Shown in pieces: positions 1 to 9,321 of a DNA stretch of 64,000 nt. Each line of letters starts with the position of its first letter. Position 1 is the stretch's first letter. Below the pieces are notes generated by a model that did no database searches, was not told where the DNA came from, and was given only the letters and a program-made list of their open reading frames with translations. Source of the stretch: Saccharicrinis sp965230625 (GTDB taxonomy: Bacteria > Bacteroidota > Bacteroidia > Bacteroidales > Marinilabiliaceae); assembly GCA_965230625.1 (NCBI GenBank), contig CBDDLL010000002.1, positions 124,001-188,000 on the forward strand, written 5' to 3'. The position numbers and the translations under genes were made by a program.

Positions 1-130
1 TTTCATCAATTAATGAAAATCAAGTATTGAAACAACAAATGGTTTTTCTTATAGTTATAGTTATAATAAAACTAAAAGTTGTTAAGATGCCTGAGTTTCA
101 AAAAATATCAATCAAAAAACACAACACAAA

Positions 131-2203
131 ATGAAAAAGTTATTACAAACTTTATTGCTTTTCGTGCCTTTGTTATCATCGGCACAAGACATTGGGGGCG
201 ATTACTATGTGGCAGTAAATGGAAACGATTCTAATCCTGGCACATATGAGAAACCTTGGGGAACATGGCAAAAGGCCTTCGCTAATGCGATGCCAGGAGA
301 TACGGTGTATTTTAGAGGTGGGGTTTGGTATCCTAAAAAAGTTGCATCTGGATCCAATGACGTTATCTTACACTCTCCGCGACAACTGCCTATTATAGGC
401 CACAATGGAACATCCGAAAACAAAATTTGTTTTTTTAACTACCCTGGAGAAGTGCCAATATTAGACTGTTCGCAACTTGATACTATTGGACGTAGATTTA
501 ATGGAGGGATTCTTTTTACCGAAAGTAGTTTTCTATACTTAAAAGGTTTAACTATTACTAATTTATTGCAACCCCAAAGTGGAGAACTTGCAGTTGGTAT
601 TAATGCCTATGAGTGTAGTAATTTAACTTTTGAGAATATTACAATAAGCAACGTAGGTGGAAGAGGTATGAGCTATTGGGGGGTAGCTGGTCACCCTGAC
701 AGGCCACATATTTTATCTGATACGACAAGATATATTAATTGCGATGTTTATAACTGTATTGACTCACTAAGTGAAGTTCCTGGTAATGGTTCTGATGGCT
801 GGAAGCTCGACAATGAATCGGACGGGTATTTACATTTTTATGGTTGTAGAGCTTGGAATTGTGGTGATGATGGATTTGATATTAGTGGTCCTGGTGTAAC
901 TGTGTTTGAACGTTGTTGGTCGTTTGAACATAACATGCCTGGTGCATTAGATGGCAACGGCTTTAAATTTGGAGCAAATAGAGGTGATGGTGCATACATT
1001 GATAATAATGGAGAAGTAGTTTGTGGCGAACGTGTTCCTGGGGTTAGGAAGATAGTTAAAAATTGTATCGCCGCTAATAATGGTGGAATTGGTTATTATG
1101 AATTAGCATACGCACCTTACTATCCTAATAATGCACAAGTCTATAATAACGTTAGCTATGCAAATGGTATTGGTATTCAAATGGCAACTAATGATAATTA
1201 TTCTGGCGAAAACCCAAGTCATTACTACAACAATATAATCTTCGAAAGTAAGCAAATAGATACAGGTGGAAGACCATATAATTTGGTTGTTGGGGACATC
1301 TATATTGAAAGTAATAATACTTGGGATTATGCTGATGATTCGGAAATTGGGAGCCTTATGTGGTGGAAAGAAAATGAAGTAGAAGTTACTGCTGATGACT
1401 TTGAGTCACTTGATGTATCAGAATTGTCTGCTCCTAGAAAAGATGATGGTTCTCTTCCTGAAATAAAGTTTATGAAACTTAAATATAAAGATGGAAAATC
1501 TGATCTTATAGATAAAGGAACAAAACTAGACAACTATGGCTATGACTATTATGGTTCATCTCCTGATATTGGTTATACAGAATATACTGAAAGACCTATT
1601 GAAATTATTGAATACCCAAAAACAACAACCGGAAAAGCTTCTATCAAATTTTATTCACCTAATAGTGATTATGTAAATATTGATGTTCGTAATGATTTTG
1701 GTTATACTGTGAAATCATTAAATCATCTTGCTCAAAGTGGTACAGACAACGAACTAGATATCAATCTATTTGATTCACCTACTGGATCATACACAATTTA
1801 CATTACAGATGATATAACCACTGATATATGTATTATAAGTAAAGTAGATCCAGAAGCACCAAGACCTTTAATAATTAATAATAAAGAATCTGGTCCTAAT
1901 CCATCTTCAGATGGTTTAGTAAAGATTTTCTTTAAGTCTAAAACAATTGATCGAATTAATGTAGAAGTATTTGATAATTTGGGAACTTCACTTAATGATA
2001 CTGGAAAATTAGAAATTATGCTAAGTGACCTGAAAAAGCTCGATGAGAATGAAGACGAAGAAGGCTATATTAAATATAAATACGTCATTAATTTAATTGA
2101 GTATATTAAAGATGAAGATAAGGATAAAAATGCAACATATAACATTGTATTGAGTCATGAATCTTATAAGGAATCTATTAAAATAACAAAAACAAATAAT
2201 TAG
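131..2203 (+). CDS. Secreted PL9-like parallel beta-helix protein, putative polysaccharide lyase, T9SS-type tail
   Basis: A 690-residue protein with a signal peptide (residues 1-18, ending LLSSAQ). Residues 23-70 look like the DUF1565-type entry to a right-handed parallel beta-helix (YYVAVNGNDSNPGTYEKPWG). The core has PL9 pectate-lyase-like signatures: SDGWK near 221, an acidic cluster GCRAWNCGDDGFD at 238-250 (candidate calcium ligands D246, D247, D250), and GNGFKFG with K279 in the place of the PL9 catalytic lysine. From about residue 495 two Ig-like modules follow (first around 497-575; second starting GPNPSSDGLVKI near 588), resembling type IX secretion C-terminal domains. Inference: exported by T9SS and cuts or binds a uronic-acid polysaccharide, possibly the one made by the neighbouring operon. 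Substrate is unknown; it could be a non-catalytic beta-helix adhesin. Confidence 0.72.
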   Translation: MKKLLQTLLLFVPLLSSAQDIGGDYYVAVNGNDSNPGTYEKPWGTWQKAFANAMPGDTVYFRGGVWYPKKVASGSNDVILHSPRQLPIIGHNGTSENKICFFNYPGEVPILDCSQLDTIGRRFNGGILFTESSFLYLKGLTITNLLQPQSGELAVGINAYECSNLTFENITISNVGGRGMSYWGVAGHPDRPHILSDTTRYINCDVYNCIDSLSEVPGNGSDGWKLDNESDGYLHFYGCRAWNCGDDGFDISGPGVTVFERCWSFEHNMPGALDGNGFKFGANRGDGAYIDNNGEVVCGERVPGVRKIVKNCIAANNGGIGYYELAYAPYYPNNAQVYNNVSYANGIGIQMATNDNYSGENPSHYYNNIIFESKQIDTGGRPYNLVVGDIYIESNNTWDYADDSEIGSLMWWKENEVEVTADDFESLDVSELSAPRKDDGSLPEIKFMKLKYKDGKSDLIDKGTKLDNYGYDYYGSSPDIGYTEYTERPIEIIEYPKTTTGKASIKFYSPNSDYVNIDVRNDFGYTVKSLNHLAQSGTDNELDINLFDSPTGSYTIYITDDITTDICIISKVDPEAPRPLIINNKESGPNPSSDGLVKIFFKSKTIDRINVEVFDNLGTSLNDTGKLEIMLSDLKKLDENEDEEGYIKYKYVINLIEYIKDEDKDKNATYNIVLSHESYKESIKITKTNN

Positions 2204-2225
2204 AACTTAAACTTTTAACAATATA

Positions 2226-2257
2226 GGGTTAAGATTAATTTCTTAGCCCTTTTTTTT
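2226..2257 (+). terminator. Rho-independent terminator after the PL9-like gene
   Basis: Stem GGGTTAAG (2226-2233) pairs with CTTAGCCC (2242-2249) with one G-U, loop of 8, followed by a run of eight T (2250-2257). It lies 23 bases after the stop of the beta-helix gene, so that gene is probably monocistronic. Confidence 0.8.
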
Positions 2258-2506
2258 ATTCCTAGAACAAGAGAAACTGTTGATTTATCAACTACATTGA
2301 CAATCCTAATATATAGCATATATTGATTTACAGTCAAACATAATAGCAACTACTTATTCAATGTATATCACATATTCTTTACAGTTTTTTTTTATTAGAT
2401 ATAAACAAATTTAACCTATCTTATTAAGAAAGTTTTTAAATTAGTGCATGTACAAGAATTATTTTTCATAAATTAAAAGTATAGTTTTACAAAATCTAAT
2501 AGAAAA
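2258..2506. other. Intergenic, nothing recognised
   Basis: AT-rich spacer between the terminator and the lipoprotein gene at 2507. No open frame worth reporting and no clear TTTG/TAnnTTTG promoter; the promoter of the downstream gene must lie here but is not resolved. Confidence 0.4.
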
Positions 2507-3376
2507 ATGAAATTTACAAAGATTATCTTACTAGTTTTTATTGCTCTCATTTTTTCTTCATGCAGTAAAGAAAAAACAAACTCAGACACTAAAGCATTAT
2601 TTCTTCATCATAGTACGGGTGATATTATTTGGAATGGAAAACAACCATCTATGATTGGAAAGATTGTTAATAACCTAAGTCCTAAGTTATACAAAAAAAT
2701 TAACAAAACAGGATTAGTACCATCACTACTAAAGGAATACAATACAAAAAATGGTAAAAATTACTCTTTTGAAGAAATAATTTTTCCTAAGGAGTCTCCA
2801 TATGGATGGAGTAATTTTCCCTATGATTATTACAATATTTGGGTTAAAAATGCTGGAAATAATGATTATATGAGTGAACCGACTTTGGAAATCTTAACTA
2901 AACAATACCAAGTCATTATTTTTAAACATTGTTTTCCTGTTTGTTATATTAGACCTGATACTAATGATCCTAATGTTGATTCTAATGTAAAAACTATGGC
3001 TAATTATAAACTTCAGTATAACGCTTTAAAGGATAAATTACTTGAATTCCCAAATACAAAATTTATTTTATTTACTGGTGCTACTCAAGTTGAAGCTAAT
3101 ATTGATGAAGAAACAGCTAAACTAGCTAAAGATTTTTTTGATTGGGTAAGAACACAATGGGATACTCCCGAAGACAATATTTATTTATGGGATTTATATA
3201 GCTTACAAACAGAAGGAGGATTATACTTTAAGGATGAGTATGCTCAAGCTCCAAATAACCCTCATCCGAATAGTACTTTTGCGAACAAAGCTGGTAAGTT
3301 ATTATTTGATAGGATAATTGATATAATTGAAAATAGTGGTGTTAAGACAACACTAACCGGTAGTAGTAAAGTATAA
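2507..3376 (+). CDS. SGNH-hydrolase-like lipoprotein
   Basis: A 289-residue predicted lipoprotein: hydrophobic signal followed by lipobox FSSC with the acylated Cys at residue 19. After the signal comes LFLHHSTGD, resembling the first block of SGNH-like proteins that carry HHS in place of GDS. Near the C-terminus the string NNPHPN precedes ANKAGKLLFDRI, which fits the last SGNH block followed by the terminal helix. The middle holds hydrophobic strands (VIIFKHCFPVC, FILFTGATQ) as expected of the fold. Inference: a periplasmic or surface-anchored esterase/deacetylase acting on a glycan, given the lyase upstream and O-acetylation genes downstream. Catalytic assignment is tentative. Confidence 0.5.
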   Translation: MKFTKIILLVFIALIFSSCSKEKTNSDTKALFLHHSTGDIIWNGKQPSMIGKIVNNLSPKLYKKINKTGLVPSLLKEYNTKNGKNYSFEEIIFPKESPYGWSNFPYDYYNIWVKNAGNNDYMSEPTLEILTKQYQVIIFKHCFPVCYIRPDTNDPNVDSNVKTMANYKLQYNALKDKLLEFPNTKFILFTGATQVEANIDEETAKLAKDFFDWVRTQWDTPEDNIYLWDLYSLQTEGGLYFKDEYAQAPNNPHPNSTFANKAGKLLFDRIIDIIENSGVKTTLTGSSKV

Positions 3377-4225
3377 TTGATTATTTATAAACTGTAAGGA
3401 TTCAATATTGATAGCTCATTTAGTTTTTATTAAATAATTCAACGCCATATTGATTTATATGAATATTACCAATAAAGCGTAATAAGTCGTTTAATTTATA
3501 ATTTTATTAAAATTATAATAATCATTTAAGAATTCTTTAATCCGAGATAACCATTTTGTTTTAATAATCCGTAAAGAATTTATCGAAAGTGCACTTTACA
3601 TAAAAATAAAGTTGTAATTAAGTAGCTCTTTCAATAGGCTCATCTTAATTTAGGGAAAAGCTAGATAAAATCATTTCTATCTTAAAGCTTACACTTAATA
3701 TTAGCTTGAAAAAGTTACCGTAATGATGTAACACCTGAATAAATTAATCGAGGAAGAAATTATAAAATTTAAATAAACTAAGAAATCCCTAGCTAACAAC
3801 AACACTAGTGTGAAGAGTGTTAATAAAACGAATTAAAGTTTTTGAAAATATTTTTCTTTTTACAAGGCAAGGTTTACAGGCATAGCCGTAGCTACGGCGA
3901 AAAAGCTTAACGCAGTAGAAAGGAAAATAGGTCAAAAATTTAGTTCGGGGAATTAGCATTCTTTACACTAGACCAAAGTAGAAACTTCCTTTTTTAATTG
4001 ATTGTTTATATTCAACAAACCGAGTATTACTGGATAATCTACAATCGTATTAAAAAGAAGTAATGATAAAAACCTCTAGTCCACCATCCTTAAAATGTAT
4101 AACTTACCAAAACAATTAATGCATTTTTAAGTTCTAAATTTCAGATGTTATAATTGTAGTATTAAAAAGAAAGCAAGTCAATTGAATCAATTATAATCAA
4201 GCTTTGTCTACATTTAAGGTGACAT
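3377..4225. other. 849-bp non-coding region between convergent units
   Basis: No frame longer than a few dozen codons looks protein-like on either strand. It separates the plus-strand lipoprotein gene from the 3' end of the minus-strand operon. The only clear structure is the long imperfect hairpin at 3850-3928. No convincing terminator for the operon could be picked out. Confidence 0.5.
3850..3928. repeat. Long imperfect inverted repeat with 14-bp perfect palindrome at its centre
   Basis: The centre GCCGTAGCTACGGC (3885-3898) is its own reverse complement and GC-rich in very AT-rich surroundings. The outer arms 3850-3863 and 3915-3928 pair over 14 bases with two G-U pairs. A middle segment, AAGGTTT (3869-3875) with AAAGCTT (3902-3908), pairs at six of seven positions. 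The whole is a roughly 79-nt near-symmetric foldback. Its architecture suggests a dispersed intergenic repeat (REP/MITE-like) or a structured RNA end. Only one copy is seen in this window, so repeat status is inference. Confidence 0.55.
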
Positions 4226-5095
4226 TTAATTAATATAATTAATTAGAGTATGAGTAAATTTTATAGCCCCTTTTTCATTTAAGTGAGAATTACCTACCCA
4301 ATCATGTTTACAATCATATATTTCACAGTATTTTTTACTTGCAAAATTATATAGTGTTGCTGAACTCCCATTATTAAAAGATAACTCATAAGGGCCTATT
4401 TCTGAAAGATTTTGGGTTTCTTTAAATCCTGGCATCTCAATTATTATAAATTCAATACTATTTTTACTACAAAGTTTTGCCATTTTCCCAATCCAATACG
4501 ACGACTCAAAATCATTTAAATCTAAATATTGATTTTTATAAGAAGTATTATCAGATCTTTTATCACTTATTCTTAATTGCCCTAATACCACATTAGATTT
4601 TCTCTGACTTTTGCTTACAATTTTCTTAACAAATTCAAAACCTAACCATTTAAGCTTAAGAATTGGAGCATCACTAAGTTTGAATTCATGTTTTGACGAA
4701 GTTATCTCAACAATTGGATTAATAAATTCTTCATCAAAGGTTCTCACCATTTGTGTATTTAATCCAAGAACAACATACTTTGGAGTTACATTACATACTT
4801 CTAAATACTCCTTTAATTGAACTAAATTACCTTTTACTGTATTTCCATCAATTGCCAGGTTATAAGATTTAATATCGTATTTACACAAAAGTTCTGCATC
4901 TAAAGCATCTAACATTGTACTTGCTCCAAAACCTAGCAACTTATAATCTGGATTTTCAAACTTAAGCGTTTCAATCCTCTTTTTAAAATTGTAATCAGTT
5001 TTAATCAAGAGAATAGTATATGATGCATTAACAATTACAAAAAATAAAGCAAAGTATAACAAAAATAATAGTGATTTAACTATAAAACTTTTCAT
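4226..5095 (-). CDS. AlgJ/DltD-like SGNH-fold membrane-anchored protein (O-acetylation partner, copy 1)
   Basis: 289 residues with an N-terminal membrane anchor (about residues 7-30) and a periplasmic-type domain. FGAST (S59) fits the SGNH nucleophile block; LNLAIDG-like and VVLGLNTQ strands fit the next blocks; WVGNSHLNEKGA places the catalytic His at H271. The Asp usually two or three residues before this His is not there: Asn/Gly occupy those positions and the nearest Asp is D265. Last gene of the operon, 9 bases after the MBOAT gene at 5105. Family knowledge: such proteins work with an MBOAT protein to O-acetylate exported polysaccharides (AlgI/AlgJ, PatA/PatB). A close paralogue lies at 9322. 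Confidence 0.68.
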   Translation of the reverse strand: MKSFIVKSLLFLLYFALFFVIVNASYTILLIKTDYNFKKRIETLKFENPDYKLLGFGASTMLDALDAELLCKYDIKSYNLAIDGNTVKGNLVQLKEYLEVCNVTPKYVVLGLNTQMVRTFDEEFINPIVEITSSKHEFKLSDAPILKLKWLGFEFVKKIVSKSQRKSNVVLGQLRISDKRSDNTSYKNQYLDLNDFESSYWIGKMAKLCSKNSIEFIIIEMPGFKETQNLSEIGPYELSFNNGSSATLYNFASKKYCEIYDCKHDWVGNSHLNEKGAIKFTHTLINYIN

Positions 5096-5104
5096 CCTTA
5101 CCTT

Positions 5105-6550
5105 TTAAAACTGAGAATAGATAAACGGTTGAACGTTGTTTGCCAATACAAACAATATAGTGAGAATCATAGAATATACTGTCCATCTAAGTATTAACGA
5201 TTTTTTGGTTTTACTTAACCAAACTTTCTTAACCAAGTTGTTTATGTCGTTAAAATCCTCTTGAATTAATTCAGCTAGATATACAATTATCATAAATACA
5301 AAAACCGATATTGATACTTGTTGCACTAGTTTAATTACTATTGTAGGAATCGTTTCCGTAAAAGTAAATAGTTTAACAAACACTAGATACGTAGATTTTA
5401 AGTTAGGGGAAAAGAAAAAAACAAGAGAGCAACCATAAAATAAATAGACCGAAATTCGTCCAATCCACTTGGCTACACTGTCTGGTAATTTTGAAAACAA
5501 TTTCTTTCTTATTTTTTTAGTAAAAAACTCATAGATAATTGCTATTGCCTGAAGAAATCCTAAAAGCATAAAGTTCCAGCCTGCTCCATGCCATATTCCA
5601 AACAAAACCCAAGTTAATAATACAGCATATACCGAAGATGTATACATCCCCCATTTTCTCCTTCTAAAACTTGTTTGCTTAAAAATGTAATCGTTAAACC
5701 ATGCTGATAAAGAAATATGAAACCGTTTCCAAAAATTCGTCATACTTTCAGCAAAAAAGGGACGATTAAAATTAGGTAATAAGTTAATACCAAATAACTT
5801 TGCACACCCAATAGCAATATCTGTATATCCTGAGAAGTCAAAATAAAGGAAAGCTGGTAAAAGAAAAATTAAAGCCCAAAGCGAAAATCCATCTACAGTT
5901 TCAATATTCGCAAATGTATCAACCACATATGGTGCCAATTGATTTGCAATTGCAACTTTCTTAAAAAATCCAGTTAAAATAATCCATAAAGCAGAAAAAA
6001 TATTCTCCTCATTAAAACTGTTCTTTGATTTTAATTGAGGTAAAAAATGATTAGAACGTTCTATTGGACCTGATATAAATTTTGGAAAGAAGGTTAAATA
6101 GACAAAAAAATCAATGAAATTATATTCAGGTTTCTCCCATTTCATTTTTATATTAAAGAGATAACCTATGCTCTGCAATGTATAATAAGAAATCCCTAAA
6201 GTAACAATAATTTCCGATAACTTAGAAACCGCAACTTCGCTATTAAAGAGGTTGAATAAAGGATCTATAGCAAATGAAGCATATCTTAAAATAATTAATT
6301 GTAATATATTAACCAGAATACCAATTCTATAAACCATTTTAGGTTTACCAGCCTTAACTATTTGAATACCCACAAAATAGTTTAAACCAACGTAAATAAA
6401 TACATAAAGCAATAAACTAATACTGTGACTCAATAAAAAGAGGCTGCTCATTAAAGCAAGAAAAACACCTCTGTATTTTTGATGGAGAAAGGAATATAGT
6501 AGAGCTGATGCAATGGTAATTACTATAAACCTTAGTGATATAATATCCAT
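5105..6550 (-). CDS. MBOAT family O-acyltransferase (AlgI-like, copy 1)
   Basis: 481-residue polytopic membrane protein of usual AlgI length. MBOAT signatures: FDFSGYTDIAIG near 238-249, FWKRFHISLSAWFNDY with H278, and GIWHGAGWNF with the presumed catalytic H321. Family role: passes an acetyl group across the membrane for polysaccharide O-acetylation. It is followed 9 bases later by its likely SGNH partner at 4226. It has diverged from copy 2 at 7838, for example KQTSFRRRKWG instead of the usual YIPLGGSKGS stretch, which suggests a different acceptor sugar or position. Confidence 0.88.
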   Translation of the reverse strand: MDIISLRFIVITIASALLYSFLHQKYRGVFLALMSSLFLLSHSISLLLYVFIYVGLNYFVGIQIVKAGKPKMVYRIGILVNILQLIILRYASFAIDPLFNLFNSEVAVSKLSEIIVTLGISYYTLQSIGYLFNIKMKWEKPEYNFIDFFVYLTFFPKFISGPIERSNHFLPQLKSKNSFNEENIFSALWIILTGFFKKVAIANQLAPYVVDTFANIETVDGFSLWALIFLLPAFLYFDFSGYTDIAIGCAKLFGINLLPNFNRPFFAESMTNFWKRFHISLSAWFNDYIFKQTSFRRRKWGMYTSSVYAVLLTWVLFGIWHGAGWNFMLLGFLQAIAIIYEFFTKKIRKKLFSKLPDSVAKWIGRISVYLFYGCSLVFFFSPNLKSTYLVFVKLFTFTETIPTIVIKLVQQVSISVFVFMIIVYLAELIQEDFNDINNLVKKVWLSKTKKSLILRWTVYSMILTILFVLANNVQPFIYSQF

Positions 6551-6603
6551 AACTAATAATTTTTATTATCAATCTGAACTTATTAAGTTATATCATTTTT
6601 CAG

Positions 6604-7770
6604 TTAAATAGTACTAACTTGTAAATACTTTTCAAAGCATTTTTTTAATTTACTTATTACAAAGTTAAGTTCATCATCGGTCATATTAGAACCTGAAGGT
6701 AAGCATAACCCTACCTCAAATAATTTTTCAGATACCCCATTTAAGTATGAAGGATATCTTTCAAAAACAGGCTGCATATGCATTGGCTTCCACAATGGTC
6801 TCGTTTCTATATTATCCTCCTCTAACTCTTTTTGTACTTTTTCCCATGTAGTACCAGTCTTCTCCGGATCAATCAATATCGTTGTTAACCATCTATTTGA
6901 GAAATAGTTTGAACTAGGTTCTTCCAAAAACATAATCCCCTCAATATTTGATAAATTCTTCTTATAAAACGAAAATATTTCCCTCCTTTTATTTACTCTT
7001 TCATCAATTACTTCCATCTGTCCACGTCCAACCCCTGCAAGAATATTGCTCATCCTATAGTTAAAACCTATCTCACTATGTTGATAATATGGAGCTTTGT
7101 CACGAGATTGCGTAGCTAAAAATCTGGATTTTTCAATAAGCATCTTATCATCCGATATTAATGCTCCTCCACCTGATGTTGTAATTATTTTATTACCATT
7201 AAATGACAAAATTGACATCTTTCCAAAAGATCCCAATGGTTGTTTATTAAATGTACTACCTAATGCTTCAGCTGCATCCTCAATTATATCAACGCCATAT
7301 ATTTCTGCTACTTGCACAATCCTATCCATTTTAGCTGGCATACCATATAAATGAACCACAATAATAGCTTTAGGCATTTTTAATCCTTTTTCTTTTCTTT
7401 CTGATAAGGCCTGTTCTAGTAAATCAGGATCCATATTCCAAGTTTCCTCATCACTATCAATAAATACTGGTATTGCACCCTGGTAAATAATTGGATTTAC
7501 TGATGCAGAAAAAGTAAATGTTGATACCAGCACTTCATCGCCTGTTTTAACTCCTAACAATATTAATGCTAAGTGTAATGAAGCTGTTCCCGAACTTAAT
7601 GCTGCTGCATGTTTAACCTTACAATAGTTAGCTACTACATCCTCAAAGGCGTTTACATTTGGGCCTAGTGGTGCAATCCAATTTTGCTGGAATGCTTCGT
7701 TTATATATTTTTGTTCGTCTCCCGACATATGCGGAGATGAAAGATAAATTCGTTTTGAATTTTTTGACAT
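6604..7770 (-). CDS. PglE-like DegT/DnrJ/EryC1/StrS aminotransferase
   Basis: 388 residues, full-length DegT family. N-terminal RIYLSSPHMSGDEQKYI and NWIAPLGPNV are typical of the PglE/EpsN group that makes UDP-4-amino-4,6-dideoxy-GlcNAc from the 4-keto sugar. GTASLHLAL binds PLP phosphate, DIIEDAAEALG gives the ring-N Asp, and SFNGNKIITTSGGG carries the PLP lysine K194. It pairs functionally with the PglD-like transferase at 10299 and the PglC-like transferase at 16949. No PglF-type 4,6-dehydratase is in the window, so its substrate must come from a gene elsewhere. It sits between two MBOAT genes. Confidence 0.8.
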   Translation of the reverse strand: MSKNSKRIYLSSPHMSGDEQKYINEAFQQNWIAPLGPNVNAFEDVVANYCKVKHAAALSSGTASLHLALILLGVKTGDEVLVSTFTFSASVNPIIYQGAIPVFIDSDEETWNMDPDLLEQALSERKEKGLKMPKAIIVVHLYGMPAKMDRIVQVAEIYGVDIIEDAAEALGSTFNKQPLGSFGKMSILSFNGNKIITTSGGGALISDDKMLIEKSRFLATQSRDKAPYYQHSEIGFNYRMSNILAGVGRGQMEVIDERVNKRREIFSFYKKNLSNIEGIMFLEEPSSNYFSNRWLTTILIDPEKTGTTWEKVQKELEEDNIETRPLWKPMHMQPVFERYPSYLNGVSEKLFEVGLCLPSGSNMTDDELNFVISKLKKCFEKYLQVSTI

Positions 7771-7837
7771 AGGTAATATATCTTATAGGATTTAAACTTG
7801 GAATTAATTATTTATATATCCTTTTTTAAAAGGTAAT

Positions 7838-9283
7838 TTAGAACTGAAAGTAAATAAACTCTTGCTCTCTTCCTCCAAACAAAAATATGATCCCAATTAA
7901 AAAAGTATAAGCAGCCCATCTTAATACTCGATGTCTTTTTGATAAGTTAGCAATACCGTATTTCCTTTCTCTTCCAAACCATTCTGTTACAACCAAAAAG
8001 AATATCATAGCTAATAATATAAATGATAAGTTACTATCAACAAGTTTAGGTGGCGTAAATAATGCAGGTGTAAATATTTTCAAAATATAATTAATAGCAT
8101 GCTCAAGATTTTCGGCACGAAAAAATATCCACGCAAAAACAGTTAAAACAAAAGTAAAGAACATACTTACCAACTCTTTTATAGAAGGTAAATATTTGTC
8201 TTTAGCTACAATATCAAGGTTATTTCTATTATTATTTGTTAACAAAAGCGGTAAAAAATATATTGCATTAAGAAGCCCCCAAACAATAAATGTCCAATTG
8301 GCACCATGCCAAAATCCACTAATGATAAAAATTAAAAAAGTATTTCTTACCTTCTTACCAATACTTCCCTTACTACCTCCTAAAGGAATATATAAATAAT
8401 CTCTAAACCATGTTGATAAAGAAATATGCCACCTTCTCCAAAATTCTGCAATATCGCGTGAAAAATAAGGATAATTAAAATTTTGCATTAAATCGAATCC
8501 AAAAAGGCGAGAAGTCCCAATTGCTATATCTGAATACCCTGAAAAATCGCCATATATTTGAAAAGTAAAAAAAATGGCACCTAATACCAGCGTGCTTCCA
8601 GAAAAATCTGCTGTATTATTAAAAATTTGATTTGCAAGATCTGCACAGTTATCAGCAATAACAACCTTTTTGAACAGTCCCCATAAAATCTGACGCATTC
8701 CATCAGCAGCTCTAGCATAGTCAAATTTTCTACTATTATAGAATTGAGGTAATAAATGTGTAGCCCTTTCTATTGGACCTGCTACTAATTGAGGAAAAAA
8801 GCTAACAAATGCAGAAAATGCAATAAAATCTCTAGTTGGTTTTAAAAGTCTTTTATAAACATCAATAGTATAGCTCATTGTTTGAAATGTATAAAAGCTA
8901 ATACCAACGGGTAAAATAATATTTAATGAACTTGTACTAATATCTCTTCCGAAAAGAGAGAATGCAGCCGTAAAATTATCAATAAAAAAATTATAATACT
9001 TAAAGAAACCTAAAAAACCTATATTAACGCAAATACTAATCCATAATAATATTTTTCTTTTGGTTATGTTTTCTTCAATAGTCAATCTTCGTCCAACAAA
9101 ATAATCAACAATAGTACTAAACAATATTAGAGATAGAAATCTCCAATCCCACCATCCATAAAATATATAACTTGCTGCAACAATAAGAAGATTCTGAATT
9201 CGAATACTTTTATAAGCTACAAACCAATAAATAACAAACACAATTGGCAAAAAGACCGCAAAATCTAATGTATTAAAAAGCAT
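7838..9283 (-). CDS. MBOAT family O-acyltransferase (AlgI-like, copy 2)
   Basis: 481-residue polytopic protein with the canonical AlgI-type signatures: GDFSGYSDIAIG near 245-256, FWRRWHISLSTWFRDYLYIPLGG with H286, and SGFWHGANWTF with H326. This is the more typical of the two MBOATs here. It follows the SGNH gene at 9322 by 38 bases, whereas in copy 1 the MBOAT precedes its SGNH partner, so the two pairs are arranged in mirror order around the aminotransferase at 6604. Predicted role: supplies acetyl groups through the inner membrane for O-acetylation of the polysaccharide. Confidence 0.9.
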   Translation of the reverse strand: MLFNTLDFAVFLPIVFVIYWFVAYKSIRIQNLLIVAASYIFYGWWDWRFLSLILFSTIVDYFVGRRLTIEENITKRKILLWISICVNIGFLGFFKYYNFFIDNFTAAFSLFGRDISTSSLNIILPVGISFYTFQTMSYTIDVYKRLLKPTRDFIAFSAFVSFFPQLVAGPIERATHLLPQFYNSRKFDYARAADGMRQILWGLFKKVVIADNCADLANQIFNNTADFSGSTLVLGAIFFTFQIYGDFSGYSDIAIGTSRLFGFDLMQNFNYPYFSRDIAEFWRRWHISLSTWFRDYLYIPLGGSKGSIGKKVRNTFLIFIISGFWHGANWTFIVWGLLNAIYFLPLLLTNNNRNNLDIVAKDKYLPSIKELVSMFFTFVLTVFAWIFFRAENLEHAINYILKIFTPALFTPPKLVDSNLSFILLAMIFFLVVTEWFGRERKYGIANLSKRHRVLRWAAYTFLIGIIFLFGGREQEFIYFQF

Positions 9284-9321
9284 TTTTTTAATATTTGACT
9301 TTAATTATTAATTTATGAAGT

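Noticed and set aside
49..66. Tandem TATAGT units before the first gene
   Set aside because: Three short imperfect units in AT-rich DNA; too short to call a functional repeat.
3885..3898. Palindrome as a phage or integron attachment site
   Set aside because: No integrase, tRNA or mobile gene nearby; the nested arms fit a foldback better.
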